In this document: positions 21,277 to 34,830 of the stretch, piece by piece | Position numbering within the stretch: the first letter of the stretch is position 1 | How the letters are laid out: each line of letters begins with the position of its first letter | DNA from: Nelumbo lutea | Lineage: Eukaryota > Streptophyta > Magnoliopsida > Proteales > Nelumbonaceae | Length of the DNA: 64,000 nt | Direction: 5' to 3' | Assembly: GCA_022828595.1 (NCBI GenBank) | Contig: JAKGHH010000001.1 | Location: forward strand, 204,185,813 to 204,249,812 | Notes under the pieces: generated by a model | The model's input: the letters and a program-made list of their open reading frames with translations, nothing else | What the model was told of the DNA's origin: nothing | Databases searched by the model: none | Program-made: the position numbers and the translations under genes

Positions 21277-23377
21277 CTACTTCGGGAGTTCGTCGCCTCT
21301 GTCAAGGACCTCCTCAGGGGCAATAACTGGACTAGGATCCTCTGCTTCATCTTCGGCGCCCTCATCTTCGGAATCGGGGTCATCTTTTGACTGACGCACG
21401 ATGTCATCAGTGATCCGTGAAGTAGTGATGGCGCTCATATCCAGATCCGGGTAGAGGTGCTTGATTAGCCACCGGTTGAGCTTGAAGCCCTTACGGTAGG
21501 CCTCCGTCATCACGTCATCAAACCTTGAAGAATTGACGTAGTCGATGATGGCCTGAGTCTTGGCCTCCTTGAGAGCACCCTCGAAGATCGTAGTCTTCTC
21601 TCTTATATCTTCCTGGAGGTACCGCACTTCGTGCTCCAGCTTCCCCTTTGCCTCCTTGAGGCCTTGCACCACGAGCTTCAAGGCATCCCGCTCAGCCTTG
21701 AGGCTGTTCACCTCGAGCCCTAAGGCCTCCTGACCGACCTTGATCCCGTTTACCTCGGCACTCAGCTTATCTTTGTCTTGGGCCAGCTCCCCCTTCTCTG
21801 CCATTAACACCTCGATGAAGCTCTTCTGAGCCGAAGCGTCACTCTCCAGGCGGTGGACCTGACAACGAGCTGCCCTCAACTCAGTATGGGTTGCGCAGGA
21901 TGACTTCTCAACCTCTAGAGCCCACCTCAGGTGCCGGTCTGATTGAAGGATCAAGGTGGGAATGGCGGAGTTCACCTGCAAAAGGAAAACCGGTCAAGAG
22001 GGAAAACGGAAAAAAAAAGAGAAGAGAGACTCACCACCATAGTATGAGTGGCAGCTCGGGCACCGAGCTGACCAGGAGTGAGTTCAGCCCACTCGCTGAC
22101 CTCCCCCGGGTATGCAGCCAGCTTGCTCTTCTCCAAGCTGCACTAGGGGTTCAAGATGGTTTGGCTCCCCTGACCCTCCGAGCTGGATGCCGTCATCTCC
22201 ACATCACGAGTGGAACTCTCAGAGGCCTCGGCAACAGCACCTATAGCACTAGCCTCGACAACGCTTTCACCAGCAGGTCCGGCGGGTTTGGCAGCAGGTT
22301 CGGTGGGCATAACGGCATGCTACGTTATCACCTGGGGCCCCTGAGGCACAACCCCTTCTTCCAAGTTGATGACAGGCTCCGCTACCACCTCGGGCCGTGA
22401 GGCTGAAGTCTGCGGAGGTTGGGGCTCGGTTGAAGCTCGCGGGGACTCAACGCACGCCTTCTTGGCTATGCATTTCTTTCTCTTCATCTGGTGGAAGAGC
22501 TTTTGGTTATCTATTCTCTCCGCCTCCATGGGACCTGTAGCAAAACACGACATCAGCAACCCGAAGTAAACATATGAACAGAAAGTCGAAATGAAGGAAA
22601 ACCTACCCGGGCTCAAGCTGGCATGGATGAGCTTCTTCTCGGATGTGAAGTCTTTGTAATTCAACCCGAGCTGAGCCAGTGACTGGAGCGCCTTCTTGGT
22701 CTTCCCGTCTAGGATGACACCGGGGTCTTGAACAACCATCCTCCAATCAGTGGGGAAGGGCCACCCCGTGCTGCTCTGAACTACGAAGTAGTCCCACTTC
22801 CAAGCTGGGACTTTACTCGGGAGCTTGTGCATGAGTTTGAAACCCGGACGGGGGGACAGGTAGTAGGACCGCCTGTGCCCGGGGAGAGCGCCCGGAGCAC
22901 TCTTCTTTATGGCCAAAATTGTGCTAAGAATATCTAAATCTATGGAGAGAGAATGGTCAAAGCAAAGAGAAATGGACCCCACCACATTCCATATGGAGTT
23001 TGGGTGGAGTTGGTCCAAGGTGATGTTAAAGTGTACCAAAACCTCAACGATCAAAGGGTGAAGAGGAAGTCAGAGCTTGGCTATCAGTTGCTCCCTAAAG
23101 ATCACGATCTCGTCAGGACCGTGCTCCCATGGAAAGTTGCTAGTGGGAAGGCTATATGAGTATTCCCTAGGGAGGTTGAACCTCTGTATGAGGTCCTAAA
23201 GCCTCTTTGAAGTCATTATAGAAGGGCCGAACTGATCTGGCTCCCGACGTCGGTGGGAGGTGGACGCCAGATGACCCGAAGCCACCCGTACTTCGGATGG
23301 TTGAGCAGCAGAAGAGCCACCCCGAGCCGAGGTACCCACCTCGGGCTCGTCGATAAGGCTGTCTACACTAATGACAT
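21277..23377 (-). pseudogene. Antisense ORF of the Tat element (gypsy-type transposon protein)
   Basis: Runs opposite to pol. The start region aligns with ATG at 23377 and with DEPEVGTSA, shared with the second copy at 63891. The body contains QFGPSIMTSKRL, FNLPREYSYS, HPLIVEVLVHFNITLDQLHP, YYLSPRPGFKLM and GWPFPTDWR, as in plant proteins annotated 'putative gypsy type transposon' (PF04195). The C-terminal 235 residues are a Lys/Glu/Leu-rich coiled coil. Two candidate introns with GT/AG borders on this strand (22535-22606 and 21976-22034) join the frames. Stops after MTSKRL (TAG), near 23056 (TGA) and near 22310, and a disrupted start, show decay. The function in living elements is unknown. 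Confidence 0.7.
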
Positions 23378-23560
23378 AGTGAACTGAAGGGAAGAAACAA
23401 ATTAAAAGGGGAAAGGAAGCTCGGGAGGACTCACCAGAGGAACGCAACCGGACTAGGAGAATAGGACGAACTAGAAGACCCGAGCTAAGAAACCTCTTAC
23501 GCGAGCTCAAACGCTAACGACGAGAGCTTTGTGGTGAAGAAAATGGCCAATGGTCCCCTT

Positions 23561-23570
23561 ATTTATAGCC
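23561..23570 (-). promoter_or_regulatory. TATA box of the antisense ORF
   Basis: GGCTATAAAT on the minus strand lies about 190 bp upstream of the antisense ORF start. The same GTGGCTATAAA lies 182 bp upstream of that ORF in the second copy (63704-63714). The intervening leader is also conserved (GAGCTCGCGT, GGTGAGTCC), suggesting a promoter separate from the LTR. Confidence 0.55.
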
Positions 23571-23818
23571 ACAGTTGTGGGTTCCTCGAGGCGAAAACGG
23601 TTTAGCGCATTTTTGACGTCCGCGAAGTCCAAATCGCATGAGATCCGCACGTAATCCGGACGCGACTCAAATCTTTTTTTATCAAACCGGGCACTAGCCC
23701 GGTCCAGCTGGACGGAGTGCGCGACAAAGTGGCATGAATACCGACGCCAAATCCACCCGGCACGTCATGACCTCCCCGCGCTGGGTCATCGCCGCCAGCG
23801 CAGGGAGTGGAGGGCAAT

Positions 23819-24330
23819 TGATGGAGGGTGATTTGGCCCGACCTCGCAGCACGGGTACATGTGGGTGTGACCCTGCTCAAATAGTGACTCAGCGTGACAG
23901 CACAACTGACATGACCACAACTCGGGGCGAGGGCCCCATCGAGTTGAGCTTGGTAACTGGACGGATAAACTACTCGCTAGAAGCCGTCTTGCCTGCGTCT
24001 CCTCCCCGAGGTTAAGGCACTTCAGGATACCCTGAGGTCGAGGTACCCCGACCTCTCTCTATACCCGAGCTCCTCCCGCTGGACTTCGAACCACTCCCCG
24101 ACGGGAGCTCACCGAACCACCTCTAGACACCCCGGAGTGAAAACACTTCGGGCCAAGTAACTCGGCATAGCTTGCCATAGGCAACTCGCCGCCTATGGGA
24201 TAGCCCGGCACAGGGTAACTCGCGAAAGGGTAGTTCGGCGCACCGCCGAAAGATCTCCTGTCCGACCACCGTACCCGAAAAATCTGGGGACAGCAGCCAT
24301 GCCCCTCGTCAGACAACGTCATGCCTGCCA
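23819..24330 (+). repeat. Partial 3' LTR of the Tat element
   Basis: Begins TGATGGAGGGTGATTTGGCC directly after the polypurine tract. The first 60 bp or so match the LTR end at 63483 (reverse complement) closely. It stops at about 24330, without the CTTAAGCATTGAAG region found near the end of the second copy, so it is truncated. Confidence 0.7.
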
Positions 24331-24884
24331 CCTTTAGAATATTTGTTCATTTTAAGTAAATTTATTTTTCAAATAAATACTGTTATATATAAAAAAATTT
24401 TGGGGATTTGGGTCCCCACGGGGAACCCATCCCCATTGGGGATCGAGGATGGAGGACAAAGTTTATCCCCGACGGGGATCGGGGACGGAGGTTACTTTTA
24501 TAATCGGGGTCGAGGATGGGGATTATGATCCCCACCCCGTTGCCATTCCTATTTAGGGTCAACATTGTCATTTTCCATTGTCATCTATTGAAATATTGAT
24601 TAAATCCATTGCAAGTTATAAGTTGTGTTTTAGTAAAATGTTAATTATATGGTAGATTTTAGTAAATCCATAAAAATATAAGCGATATTTTAGAAAATGG
24701 CATTTTCTATTATTTAGATTTCGCTTAATAAATCCCGTGCATCACACATGTCCCCGCCTGTATATATATATATATATAGATAAGTTTACGATAATAAGAT
24801 GATAAGATGAGTTTTCTGATATATCGACAGTGCTACGTAGGGAAATGGAACTTATGGGTTACGTAACTTCATCTTTATCCCCAA
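24331..24884. other. GGGGAT-rich segment and AT-rich spacer, no gene
   Basis: 24403-24552 alternates GGGGATCGGGG / ATCCCCACC motifs in both orientations and ends CCCCGTTGCCATTCCTA, resembling the motif-arm MITEs but without a clear left end. A short (TA)n run lies near 24763-24776. Nothing coding is seen. Confidence 0.45.
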
Positions 24885-25590
24885 GATGCATCCTCAAACA
24901 AAATGACTTGGAAATTACATGTATCTTAGAACATAGATGGAGAAATCGAGGAGTTAGATGCCTTGATGAGAATATCATCAACTTGATCCTCTAAGGAGAT
25001 AAACTATACCACTAGCTTCTTTTTTCTAATTAAGTCACGTAAGAAGTGGAAATCAACTTCTACACTAGATGAGAAGATAAACATGTTGCCCCCATGTCAT
25101 CACACCATGCAACCGGGGGTACATTAGAGGAGAATCCCAAATCGGCCAAGAGAGATTGAATCCATGACAACTCCATCACTAAGTTTGCTAATACTTTGAA
25201 TTCAGCTTTTGTGCTTGAGTGGGCTACTATAACTGGTTTCCTTGCACTCCGTGCAATGAGATTGGATCTCAAATACACATAGTATTTTCCAATGGATTTA
25301 TGATTGTCTAGACACCCCACCTAGTCAGCATCACTATAGGCACGCAGGTGGAGAGAAGATGAGGGAGTGAAGTGAAGTCTAATAAGTCAACAATCATTGT
25401 TCCCTTAGGCTCTATTTGGTTTGAAGGAAAAAGTAGGGAAATGAAGGAAAAGGTGGGGAAACCTATACAAACATAACCTTAAGGTATTGAAGAATCTTTT
25501 TGACAGCAGACTAGTGAGCATCTGTTGTTGAATGAAGAAATCTGCAATCTTTGTTGATGGAGTAAGAAATGTCAGGCCTAGTGATTGTAC
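24885..25590 (-). pseudogene. Ty1/copia remnant: reverse transcriptase end and RNase H
   Basis: From right to left the minus strand reads PDISYSINKDCRFLHSTTDAH and KKILQYLKG (end of reverse transcriptase), then VGCLDNHKSIGKYYVYLRSN, HSSTKAEFKVLANLVMELSW, PPVAWCDDMGATCLS, VEVDFHFLRDLI and DILIKA (RNase H). These are standard copia motifs. Stops and frameshifts are frequent, and a small MITE interrupts it after LKG at 25408-25478. No LTRs were found nearby. Confidence 0.75.
25408..25478. mobile_element. Tourist-like MITE in the copia remnant
   Basis: 71 bp from GGCTCTATTTGGTTTGAAGG to CAAACATAACC, flanked by TTA at 25405-25407 and 25479-25481. Removing it with one TTA rejoins the copia reading around LKG. 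Same family as 767-849 and 33155-33277. Confidence 0.7.
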
Positions 25591-25756
25591 ACCTTTCCTT
25601 TTAGTATATACATATATATATGTATATGTATACAGAGCTAACATGTATAGATAACTCCTCCCTTCCAAATGGGTTAATTCTTATAAGTGTGTGTATATAT
25701 ATAATCTTTGGATCATTTACTAGAACACCCATTGTAGTTTACGGATTTACCCAAGT

Positions 25757-26163
25757 CTACCCTATAGTTTTCATTTTATTAAAATACCCCTTATAGTTTG
25801 AAACCTATTTATTTACTAAACTTTTCACTAAGAAGTGTTTATTTTTTCATCTGAAAATAGTAATATGATCACCTAAAGTGAGTGGAAAATGTTCAAGGGC
25901 ATAAGCCCATAATTGTGTATTCCAAAATTACCCTTAACACTTCTTCTTATAGAGAACAAAATTGAACAAATAGAGCCAAATAGAATAATTACTCATGTCT
26001 TATTAGGGTAAAAAATGGTATTTTAATTTTTATTTTCTTTTTATTAAATTTATTTAAATAGACATTAAGGTCAAAACTGTTATTTTCCACTATCACCAAT
26101 AGTGGAAGGTCAATTAAATAAATAGATTATAAACTACAAGGGTGTTTTAATATAGGGCAGATT
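25757..26163. repeat. Inverted-repeat element, about 60-bp arms
   Basis: The left arm (CTACCCTATAGTTTTC ... TTAAAATACCCCTTATAGTTT ... CTATTTATTTA) matches the reverse complement of 26105-26163 (CTGCCCTATATTAAAACACCCTTGTAGTTT ... CTATTTATTTA). An old MITE or foldback is likely; the superfamily is not determined. Confidence 0.55.
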
Positions 26164-27840
26164 TTAATATTTTAGTATAATTTTTACATGTGACTTTTTT
26201 ATTTTTGTATGGAGCTTGGTTCATTGTTGAGTTCGAGCTCCAAACTCGAACCTTATGCTTTTCTATTGAGTCAATTTTGAATAGCAATATATTCGGCTTG
26301 GCCAAGCTCAAACTTGCCCAACTTTTAAGTTTATAATAAATAATGGAGACATATATAAGAAGACAATTACCCATATAAAGGAAAAATTAGCCATTAGGGG
26401 TTACAGACGCGTTCAATCATGTGACAAAAAGGCATTATTAAGGACCATAGAAAGGGAGTGGCCACTATAGTATATTTTGATTTTTTTTTTCTATGATACA
26501 AAGGTGATATGGGTTATCACTTATCTTTGGAGAGGCGTAGATATAAGTTAAACAAAAAGTGCTAAATCATTGTGTTATATGGTACAATCAACAAAGGGGT
26601 AAAATATTGGTTCATAAATAATTCATGGGCTGTTAATTGGAAAGAAAATGGGTACATGGAAATGAAGAGAGATATCGAATACCTTGAAGATTGAAAGCCG
26701 TTTTTGAGTATTTCCCTTATAAAATATTGTAGTACGAATTGAATAGAGAGTAATTAGATCCCACTAATTTAATAAACAAAGAGATATGTGATATGCTTAT
26801 TTATTGGACCAAAGTGAATATTGCACCCCCCCCCCTAACTATTTCTCATAACCTTTCTATATAACGTTTTCAAGGCCATATTCATTACTAGTTTATAGGG
26901 CGCCTCTTGTTTGGACTGCATAAGATGAACCCCCCACCACTAGGCTACATCAAATGAACTCAATATATTTGAGCTTAATGTTTTATATTGAAGCCTTTAT
27001 CTTTGTTAATGGAAAATTGTTCCTTATCTTTTGTTGCATTTGAATTGGGTAAATTAAATGTATTTTAGAATTTTAATTGCGAGTCTCTTTGAAGCATAAT
27101 TGGGTTGGATGGTTGTCTTGATAAGTTATGAGTTCTCTGTCGTAGGCAATTCTTTTTTCCCCATTAATGGTCAATGTTTCTTCATGGTATATCACAATTG
27201 AGCTGGAATGTGGTGTTAGTAAGTTATGGATGCTCTGTAATAAGCAATTTGTGTTGAGATTTTTTCCTAAGTCTGTATTTGGAAACGATGCAAATATGTA
27301 GAGTGTAAAACGGTTTATATAAATTGTAAAGTTGGATTAGTTTTGCATTGACAAATTTACCTTCTTACCAAATAGACTTTAGCTGTAATGGATACAAACA
27401 CGAATTCCAATAAAGTATATACTTTCTTTTTATCAAAAGCCCACTTGAATGCAAATTTACTTCTTTTTTATTGATGTACTTTTACATTTTATTATCAATG
27501 TAAATATGCATTGGTCTGTCATTTGTCAATGCAAAAATATAATATTGCCAAACACAGGCAAAAGTGAATCAAAGTGCAAATTTATCCTGAACTGGGATTT
27601 ACACTCCATTTGATGAGACATGGTAAATTTGGAGAGAAATTTGATATTTTAGTCATAGTGTTCTTTCTAATATTTGACATAAATAACAATAAAGGGTTAA
27701 ATATTTGAAAAATATGAAATATCATGGACTCTTCTATTATATTAGAGTATTTATTTTATATGGACATTTTCTATATGAGATTGTGTTTTACTATGCGTTT
27801 TTGCTATTCCTCATAAATTTTGTTTTACTATGTTCATTCA
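26164..27840. other. Intergenic, no supported gene
   Basis: AT-rich, with a C-run near 26826. No open frame with recognisable similarity. Confidence 0.55.
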
Positions 27841-28460
27841 AAAAGGGGTAAATTAAAAACCCCCTCTGGTACTGTGGGGTCGGTGACAATTACCTCTGAG
27901 CTTTCATTTGCAACAAAGACCCTTCTCAACTTTCACCTTGCAACAAATACCCCTTAGCTATTAAGCCAGATGATGGGAGGTGTTAAATTACCAAAATACT
28001 CATCTTAACTTTTGTTATTTTCTTTTTCTCACATATTTTTGCTTAAACCCTAACCCAAAAGTATCTCTTGTTGCTCCTTCGTTGCTTCTTGCTGGAAAAT
28101 ACTTCTACCATCTAATTGGTGAAGAACTCTCTGTTACACCATCATCGAATAAGGAAAAAAATTCTGGAAAAAAATCAATAGAAAAGGAAAATTTCCGATA
28201 GCATCTTGAATTATAGTGGAAAACAAGAAAAAAAATTCTTGCTTTGATGAATATATAATCAAGACACCATAGTTGTTGTCAAATTGGTATGATGATACAA
28301 CTCAATATTATATTTACAAAACTAACTAAATCATAAACTGTTCAAATAAATAAGAAAAAGGGTAGATTGGGGATTTTAAAAATTTTAAACGGTCCAATGG
28401 AAATCTTTTTCAAAGTCAATTGATAGAATCCTAACGGAAGGGGTTTAAGGTGTGGGCGTA
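27841..28460. repeat. Dispersed repeat, 'ACAAAGACCCC' family, copy 1
   Basis: GGTAAATTAAAAACCCCC, GGGGTCGGTGACAATTACC and TTTGCAACAAAGACCC match the copy at 34601-34830. An inverted related piece is at 28360-28450 (TTTGAAAAAGATTTCCATT on the minus strand). The class is unknown; a MITE is plausible. Confidence 0.5.
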
Positions 28461-29158
28461 CTCTTAAAAGAAATAGATAAGATGGCCAAATGTCAAACTT
28501 CATATTAGCCATTATTTTTTTTCTTCAACTACTATCCTCAAGCTTATAGAACTTTGCAACCTTCTTTATTTGTTATATTACACTTTTTGTCACTATATTT
28601 CCACACTAACAACTAGAATATAAACAAAATAAATTGAAAGAAAACTGTAGATTCTGTAATCCATTTTCATTTATATAAACGTTAAACCCACATCCCCCTT
28701 CAAAAAGAAAAGCTATTTTTCTTTTATATAGAAGCAAATGTAGATAAGAAAAAATTACCAATTGAGTTTGTGGCTTGAGCAAATTGAACTTTCCCTATAT
28801 AGGGAATTGGAGAGATGACTAGCTATCTATTGATTATTTAATAATAAAACTAGACAGAAGAAAAGTGAGCATGAAATAAATGGGGAAGGAAAATTACAAT
28901 TAACAAATTATATTATTGTATTTTTATTCCGAAAAGATCACAAATTACAATTATCGTTGCATTCTAGAACAACAATCAAATGGTGTGAAACAGCAGATTT
29001 TCTAGGCAAAACTTATTCACAAAAGCCCTGCTTTAATTTCCTTTCTTCAATCAGAATGTCAAACAAAGGAATTAAGGAAAGCAGGAAGCTGCACTAACAA
29101 CATTACAACAGTAAAGCAAAGATTGGGGCACTATTTCTTCTTCCCTTAAGTTGGGTGA
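28461..29158. other. 3' flank of the cysteine protease gene, no gene
   Basis: AT-rich. The part next to 29158 should hold the protease 3' UTR. No clear signal was assigned. Confidence 0.5.
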
Positions 29159-31025
<1,867 letters not shown>

Positions 31026-31116
31026 TGCAGTTGCACCCTTGTACAGAAAAATCAATGATGTAGTAGTCTTTATGGTATTATTGTTGTTGTTCTTCTTCTT
31101 CTCTGCTGCTAACTGC

Positions 31117-31130
31117 CATATATAAATAGA
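31117..31130 (-). promoter_or_regulatory. Candidate TATA box of the protease gene
   Basis: TCTATTTATATATG on the minus strand lies about 95-105 bp upstream of the ATG at 31025, leaving a plausible leader of about 65-75 nt. GAGA-rich sequence lies just upstream (31137-31155). Confidence 0.45.
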
Positions 31131-31525
31131 AGGAGATCTAGAGAGAGAGAGAGAAAGAATGTTGTAACTTTTGTAATACATTATAGACCTCTAGCACGAA
31201 ACATCTAATGCATGAATACTTCCTCTATTGTTAAATAAAATAGTTCTGTAAATTTAATAATGTTTTTAATTAGAATTAATTAAATACTAGGGATCAAATA
31301 ATAAAGAGCTTTCTTAGATAAAGCATCACAAGAACAAAATTGTCATCAGTTAGCTTTCATATTAGAAATTTGCTTTCAGTCTTCCATATATATTTCATGT
31401 ATATAATAGTCCTCCTCTTGTTTTTATAAAGAGATACTACTAGTCTTTCCAAGGGAAGGCAAAGTGGATTACCAAAATAAAGACTGATAGACAAGCCACG
31501 GCCGGGCTATTCTAATAGTTTATAT

Positions 31526-31645
31526 GTCTTGTTTGGTTTGATAGAAAATAAGGGAGAAATTAACAGAAAAATAAGGGGAAGTTCCTAAAGATTTGCATGA
31601 AATTCCCCCTTAACTTTCCGTTTTTCTATTAAACCAAACGTAGCC
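31526..31645. mobile_element. Tourist-like MITE upstream of the protease
   Basis: Inverted ends GTCTTGTTTGGTTTGATAG and (reverse complement) GGCTACGTTTGGTTTAATAG. TTA follows the right end; the left-hand duplication is imperfect. It lies about 400 bp upstream of the candidate TATA box, so it may belong to the distal promoter. Confidence 0.5.
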
Positions 31646-32099
31646 TTAGGGTTTGAATAATTGGAGCAATTTTTAATTATGTGGCTTAATCTGTTATTTA
31701 ATATGCCAGACAATGATTTATAGGTGGTTAGATTTTTTTTTATTTCTTTTTTTGTATTTCCATTTTTCTTGCAAGCAACTTCCACCAAACGCCATAAATA
31801 AGCAGTCCCTTCAACTGCAAGCAGGAAATAGAAAATTGGTTCAGTTCATTGGACCAAGTAATCAACAGTTTATGTATCTGTTATGTTTGCAAGAGTTTAT
31901 GTAAGTTAGAAGGAATTAGACACATAAAATATCTCCTAGGGAACTTTCTGAAATTTTTCTACATGACAACTTGATGGGCGCCCAAATTGGGCCCACATGT
32001 TGCACAAAATCATCTTCAAAAGGCTAGATCTATCCAAATAGCCCATGCAAGTGTTAAAAGCCAAAAGACTCAAAACCCCTATCGGCTTGCAGTATATAA
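31646..32099. other. No gene seen
   Basis: AT-rich spacer between two MITEs. Short open frames only. Confidence 0.5.
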
Positions 32100-32376
32100 G
32101 GCCATGTTTGGCACATCTTTCTGTGGAGTCTTTCTGCTGTTTATAAGCTGGATAGACTTTGCCCATTTTGGATTGATTTTGGGAAGTTTTAAATTGAGCT
32201 TTTTGCGTCTTCATCATTTTATTTTCGCATTGAAAGATACGGAAAGATGCACAGAAAGACGCATGATAGCCAAACTAGTTTCGGGCTACTCAGATCTTTA
32301 TACAAAAGTTTAATACATCTTTTAGCTGTCAGAACTATTAGAAGATCTTCCTAAAAAGACATGCCAAACAGCCCCC
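32100..32376. mobile_element. Tourist-like MITE, 277 bp
   Basis: Ends GGCCATGTTTGGCAC and (reverse complement) GGGGGCTGTTTGGCATG, flanked by TAA at 32097-32099 and 32377-32379. Inner arms TCTTTCTGT/ACAGAAAGAC are also inverted. This end sequence differs from the 33155 family. Confidence 0.65.
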
Positions 32377-32874
32377 TAAGATAAAAAGAAAATGGCAAAG
32401 ATACTGGATGCCTACCTGAACATATAGGCCATAAAAAGGTATGGTACATATGTGGGCTGGAGAGTGAACATAAAGCCCATAAAACGGTTTCGGAATCTGA
32501 TGATCGGAGAGGTCACATCCAAAAGGTGGTCATCACCCAATTAGTCAACCCTTTTCCTTAAATCACTATCCTTAAAATTGTGGAAACAAGGAAAACAATT
32601 TAATTTTCTGATGAATCTTAATGACTTGTGAATGATATGTTTGTTATTACGTTACGGTACTTTAATCAATCTATTAACAAATTTCCAATTGGTTCCTCTT
32701 TTGTACTTGCACGCATCTAGTATTTAGATACAATGAGACTCTATCACCACATATCTAAATTTACGGATAAACATCTGATGCTGATGGAAAGGCACAGGAA
32801 TAGCTTTGACCAAACATTCCTCTCCCCCCAATTGATTGGTTATCACTTTTATGATACAGGTTGATTGGCTATAA
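32377..32874. other. No gene seen
   Basis: Unclassified spacer between MITEs. Nothing coding recognised. Confidence 0.5.
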
Positions 32875-33151
32875 AGATCCATTTGGTTCACAGTTAGAAT
32901 TGGAATGGCCTATTTCTTTTACCTGTCTAGTTCAGACTACAGTTGGAATTTGAATCAGAATTGGATGGAATAGATTCTCATTCCCATGGGAGGGGGAGGG
33001 ACTGGCCATTCCCTCAAATGGGGGAATGCCATTCCACTAGGATTGGGAATGGGATATTCGATTTCACCCAACCAAACAGTTGGAATCGTAACGGACCATT
33101 CCAATTCCAATTCCAATTCTGAACCCCTATTCCCACAAACAAAGCAGACCC
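32875..33151. mobile_element. Tourist-like MITE, GGAATTGG arms
   Basis: Ends AGATCCATTTGGTTCAC and (reverse complement) GGGTCTGCTTTGTTTGTGGG, with TAA at 32872-32874 and 33152-33154. Arms repeat ATTGGAATGG / CCATTCCAATTCC. The right TAA is also the left TAA of the next MITE. Confidence 0.6.
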
Positions 33152-33154
33152 TAA

Positions 33155-33277
33155 GGCTATGTTTGGTCTGAAGGAAAAGGTAGGGAGGGAAAGAAAGGGA
33201 AAGACAAGAAAACCAATACAAGGGTTGTAAAGGTTTCCCTACCTTTCCCTACATTTTCCTTCAAACCAAACATAGCC
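33155..33277. mobile_element. Tourist-like MITE, full-length family member
   Basis: Perfect inverted ends GGCTATGTTTGGT / ACCAAACATAGCC with TAA duplications at 33152-33154 and 33278-33280. GGAAAAGGTAGGGAGGG pairs with CCCTACCTTTCC. It is the longest of the three relatives (767-849 and 25408-25478 lack the right half). Confidence 0.8.
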
Positions 33278-33933
33278 TAAAGTTTTTAGTTATCATGCTA
33301 TTCTGGTATCATAGCAGGACAATTCAATGCTCATATAACCTGGGGCATCATTACATCAAACAACCTATTCGAGTTCTCATTTTAATGATATTAACTTGGC
33401 TTTTATTTGTTTATTTGAAGCATGCGTGTGGCTTTTTAACCAATCGTCTTTCTGCCTTTTAATTCCTTTCATCTCTATCAAAAAAAATATAAACCTTCTC
33501 CTCCCATATCTCACACGTGGTTATTTAATTTTGAATTTAGTTATTAAAAACATAAGAAGTTACAATAAAAACCATTTCATGTCTTAATTTTTTCTAATAA
33601 AGCCCATTATTACTCTTTGTAATTAAGACTGTTTACAAGCAAGATTCAGATTTAATCCGACTCCACCTCATTTTCTAAAATATATAAAAAAAAAAAAGTT
33701 AACTACTTTTTTTACTAGTATAATAAAAAATTAAATATGAAATATTGAATTTGTTATATGTAAATTTGTATAGAGTATAAATTTTATATATTATAATGAA
33801 ATCGTTTTCTGATTTTAATCAGATACGATAGGGTGAAATATGATCAGATCAGATCATGTAACTAGATAATCCATATCTGAGATAATTATATCGTATGTTA
33901 GATTGGATTTCATACTTTTGTAGTTCTTTGACA
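33278..33933. other. No gene seen
   Basis: AT-rich. 33645-33910 contains GATTTAATCCGACTCC and CAGATCAGATC motifs that may be another decayed motif-arm MITE, but ends could not be set. Confidence 0.45.
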
Positions 33934-34326
33934 TAGGGGTGGATTCGAGCCTCACCAAGGCAGTACAAGGCTCGAGTTAGAACCTTGAGCTCAAGCTCGA
34001 TTCGAGTCAAAAGCTCGTAAGCTCGAGTTCAGCTTAGCTCAATCTCGATTTGAGAAAAATGTTTTATAAAAATAATAAAAAATTGTATATAAAAAATATT
34101 TTTTATTTGATATTAAAAATTTTAATAATTATAATAATTAGTTATTATATATAAAAATAAAAATTTTATATGTATAACATTTTTAGTATATATTATTTTC
34201 TATAATTTATTATTATTATGTAGATATTCAAGTTCGACTCGATTAATAAACGAGCCTATAAATTGTGCTCGAACTCGACTCGAAGCTTGGTTGAAACCGA
34301 CCTGAGCCGAGTCCGAAGAACCCTAT
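33934..34326. mobile_element. hAT-type MITE with AAGCTCGAG motif arms
   Basis: Starts TAGGGGTGGATTCGAGCC and ends GAACCCTAT. CTTTGACA (33926-33933) and TTTTGACA (34327-34334) form an 8-bp duplication matching at 7 of 8. The arms repeat GCTCGAG/CTCGATTCGAG, with an ATAATAATT centre. Confidence 0.7.
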
Positions 34327-34357
34327 TTTTGACAGCCATATTTCTAATAATATCATT

Positions 34358-34363
<6 letters not shown>

Positions 34364-34424
<61 letters not shown>
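34364..34424. repeat. (CT)n microsatellite
   Basis: About 30 uninterrupted CT units, just right of the hAT MITE. Confidence 0.95.
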
Positions 34425-34428
<4 letters not shown>

Positions 34429-34600
34429 TCCCTCGTTCTCTCTTAAATATCTATCTCAACCCTTGTTGGCTCTCTCTATCTTGATATGGCAGAATTTAAT
34501 TAGGAATGGGGGGGGGGGTAGGTTCAGGGATTTATTATATTTTTGTTTTTTTTTTTTTGAATTTTTGGCTGATGTTTGGCTTGACCCAGTTAGGTTATTA

Positions 34601-34830
34601 TTATTTTGGGTAAATTACAAAGACCCCCTTGTATTATGGGTCAGTGACAAAGACCCCCTTGTAATATGGGGTTAGTGACAAAGACCCCTATACTTTAATT
34701 TGCAACAAAGACCCCCTAAACTTTAGCCCTTAGACAAAGATCTCCCTCTGTTAGCATTCCATCACTAAATTTTGAAAAAGATTCTCATTCAGTGGTTTAA
34801 AGTTTTTTAAATGCCAAAACTAGCATTTTC
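34601..34830. repeat. Dispersed repeat, 'ACAAAGACCCC' family, copy 2
   Basis: GGTAAATTACAAAGACCCCC and GGGTCAGTGACAAAGACCCC repeat within the copy and match the copy at 27841. TTTTGAAAAAGATTCTCATT matches the inverted segment near 28400. Confidence 0.55.

Larger units (their letters stand above)
18728..24330 (+). mobile_element. Ty3/gypsy Tat-lineage element, truncated at both ends
   Basis: Order: end of reverse transcriptase and RNase H, integrase, a short tandem-repeat zone, a long antisense ORF, polypurine tract (GGGAGTGGAGGGCAAT, about 23803-23818), and the first 512 bp of the 3' LTR. An antisense ORF between integrase and 3' LTR is known in the Tat/Grande/Ogre group. The 5' part including gag, protease and most of the reverse transcriptase is missing at the junction near 18728. 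The LTR lacks its 3' part, which is present in the second copy at 62620. Stops and frameshifts make it inactive. Confidence 0.85.

Noticed and set aside
23385..23434. Leader intron of the antisense ORF (GTGAGTCC to CAG)
   Set aside because: Only 50 bp here, and the matching second copy would leave 16 bp (63838-63853). Too short to be a conserved intron.
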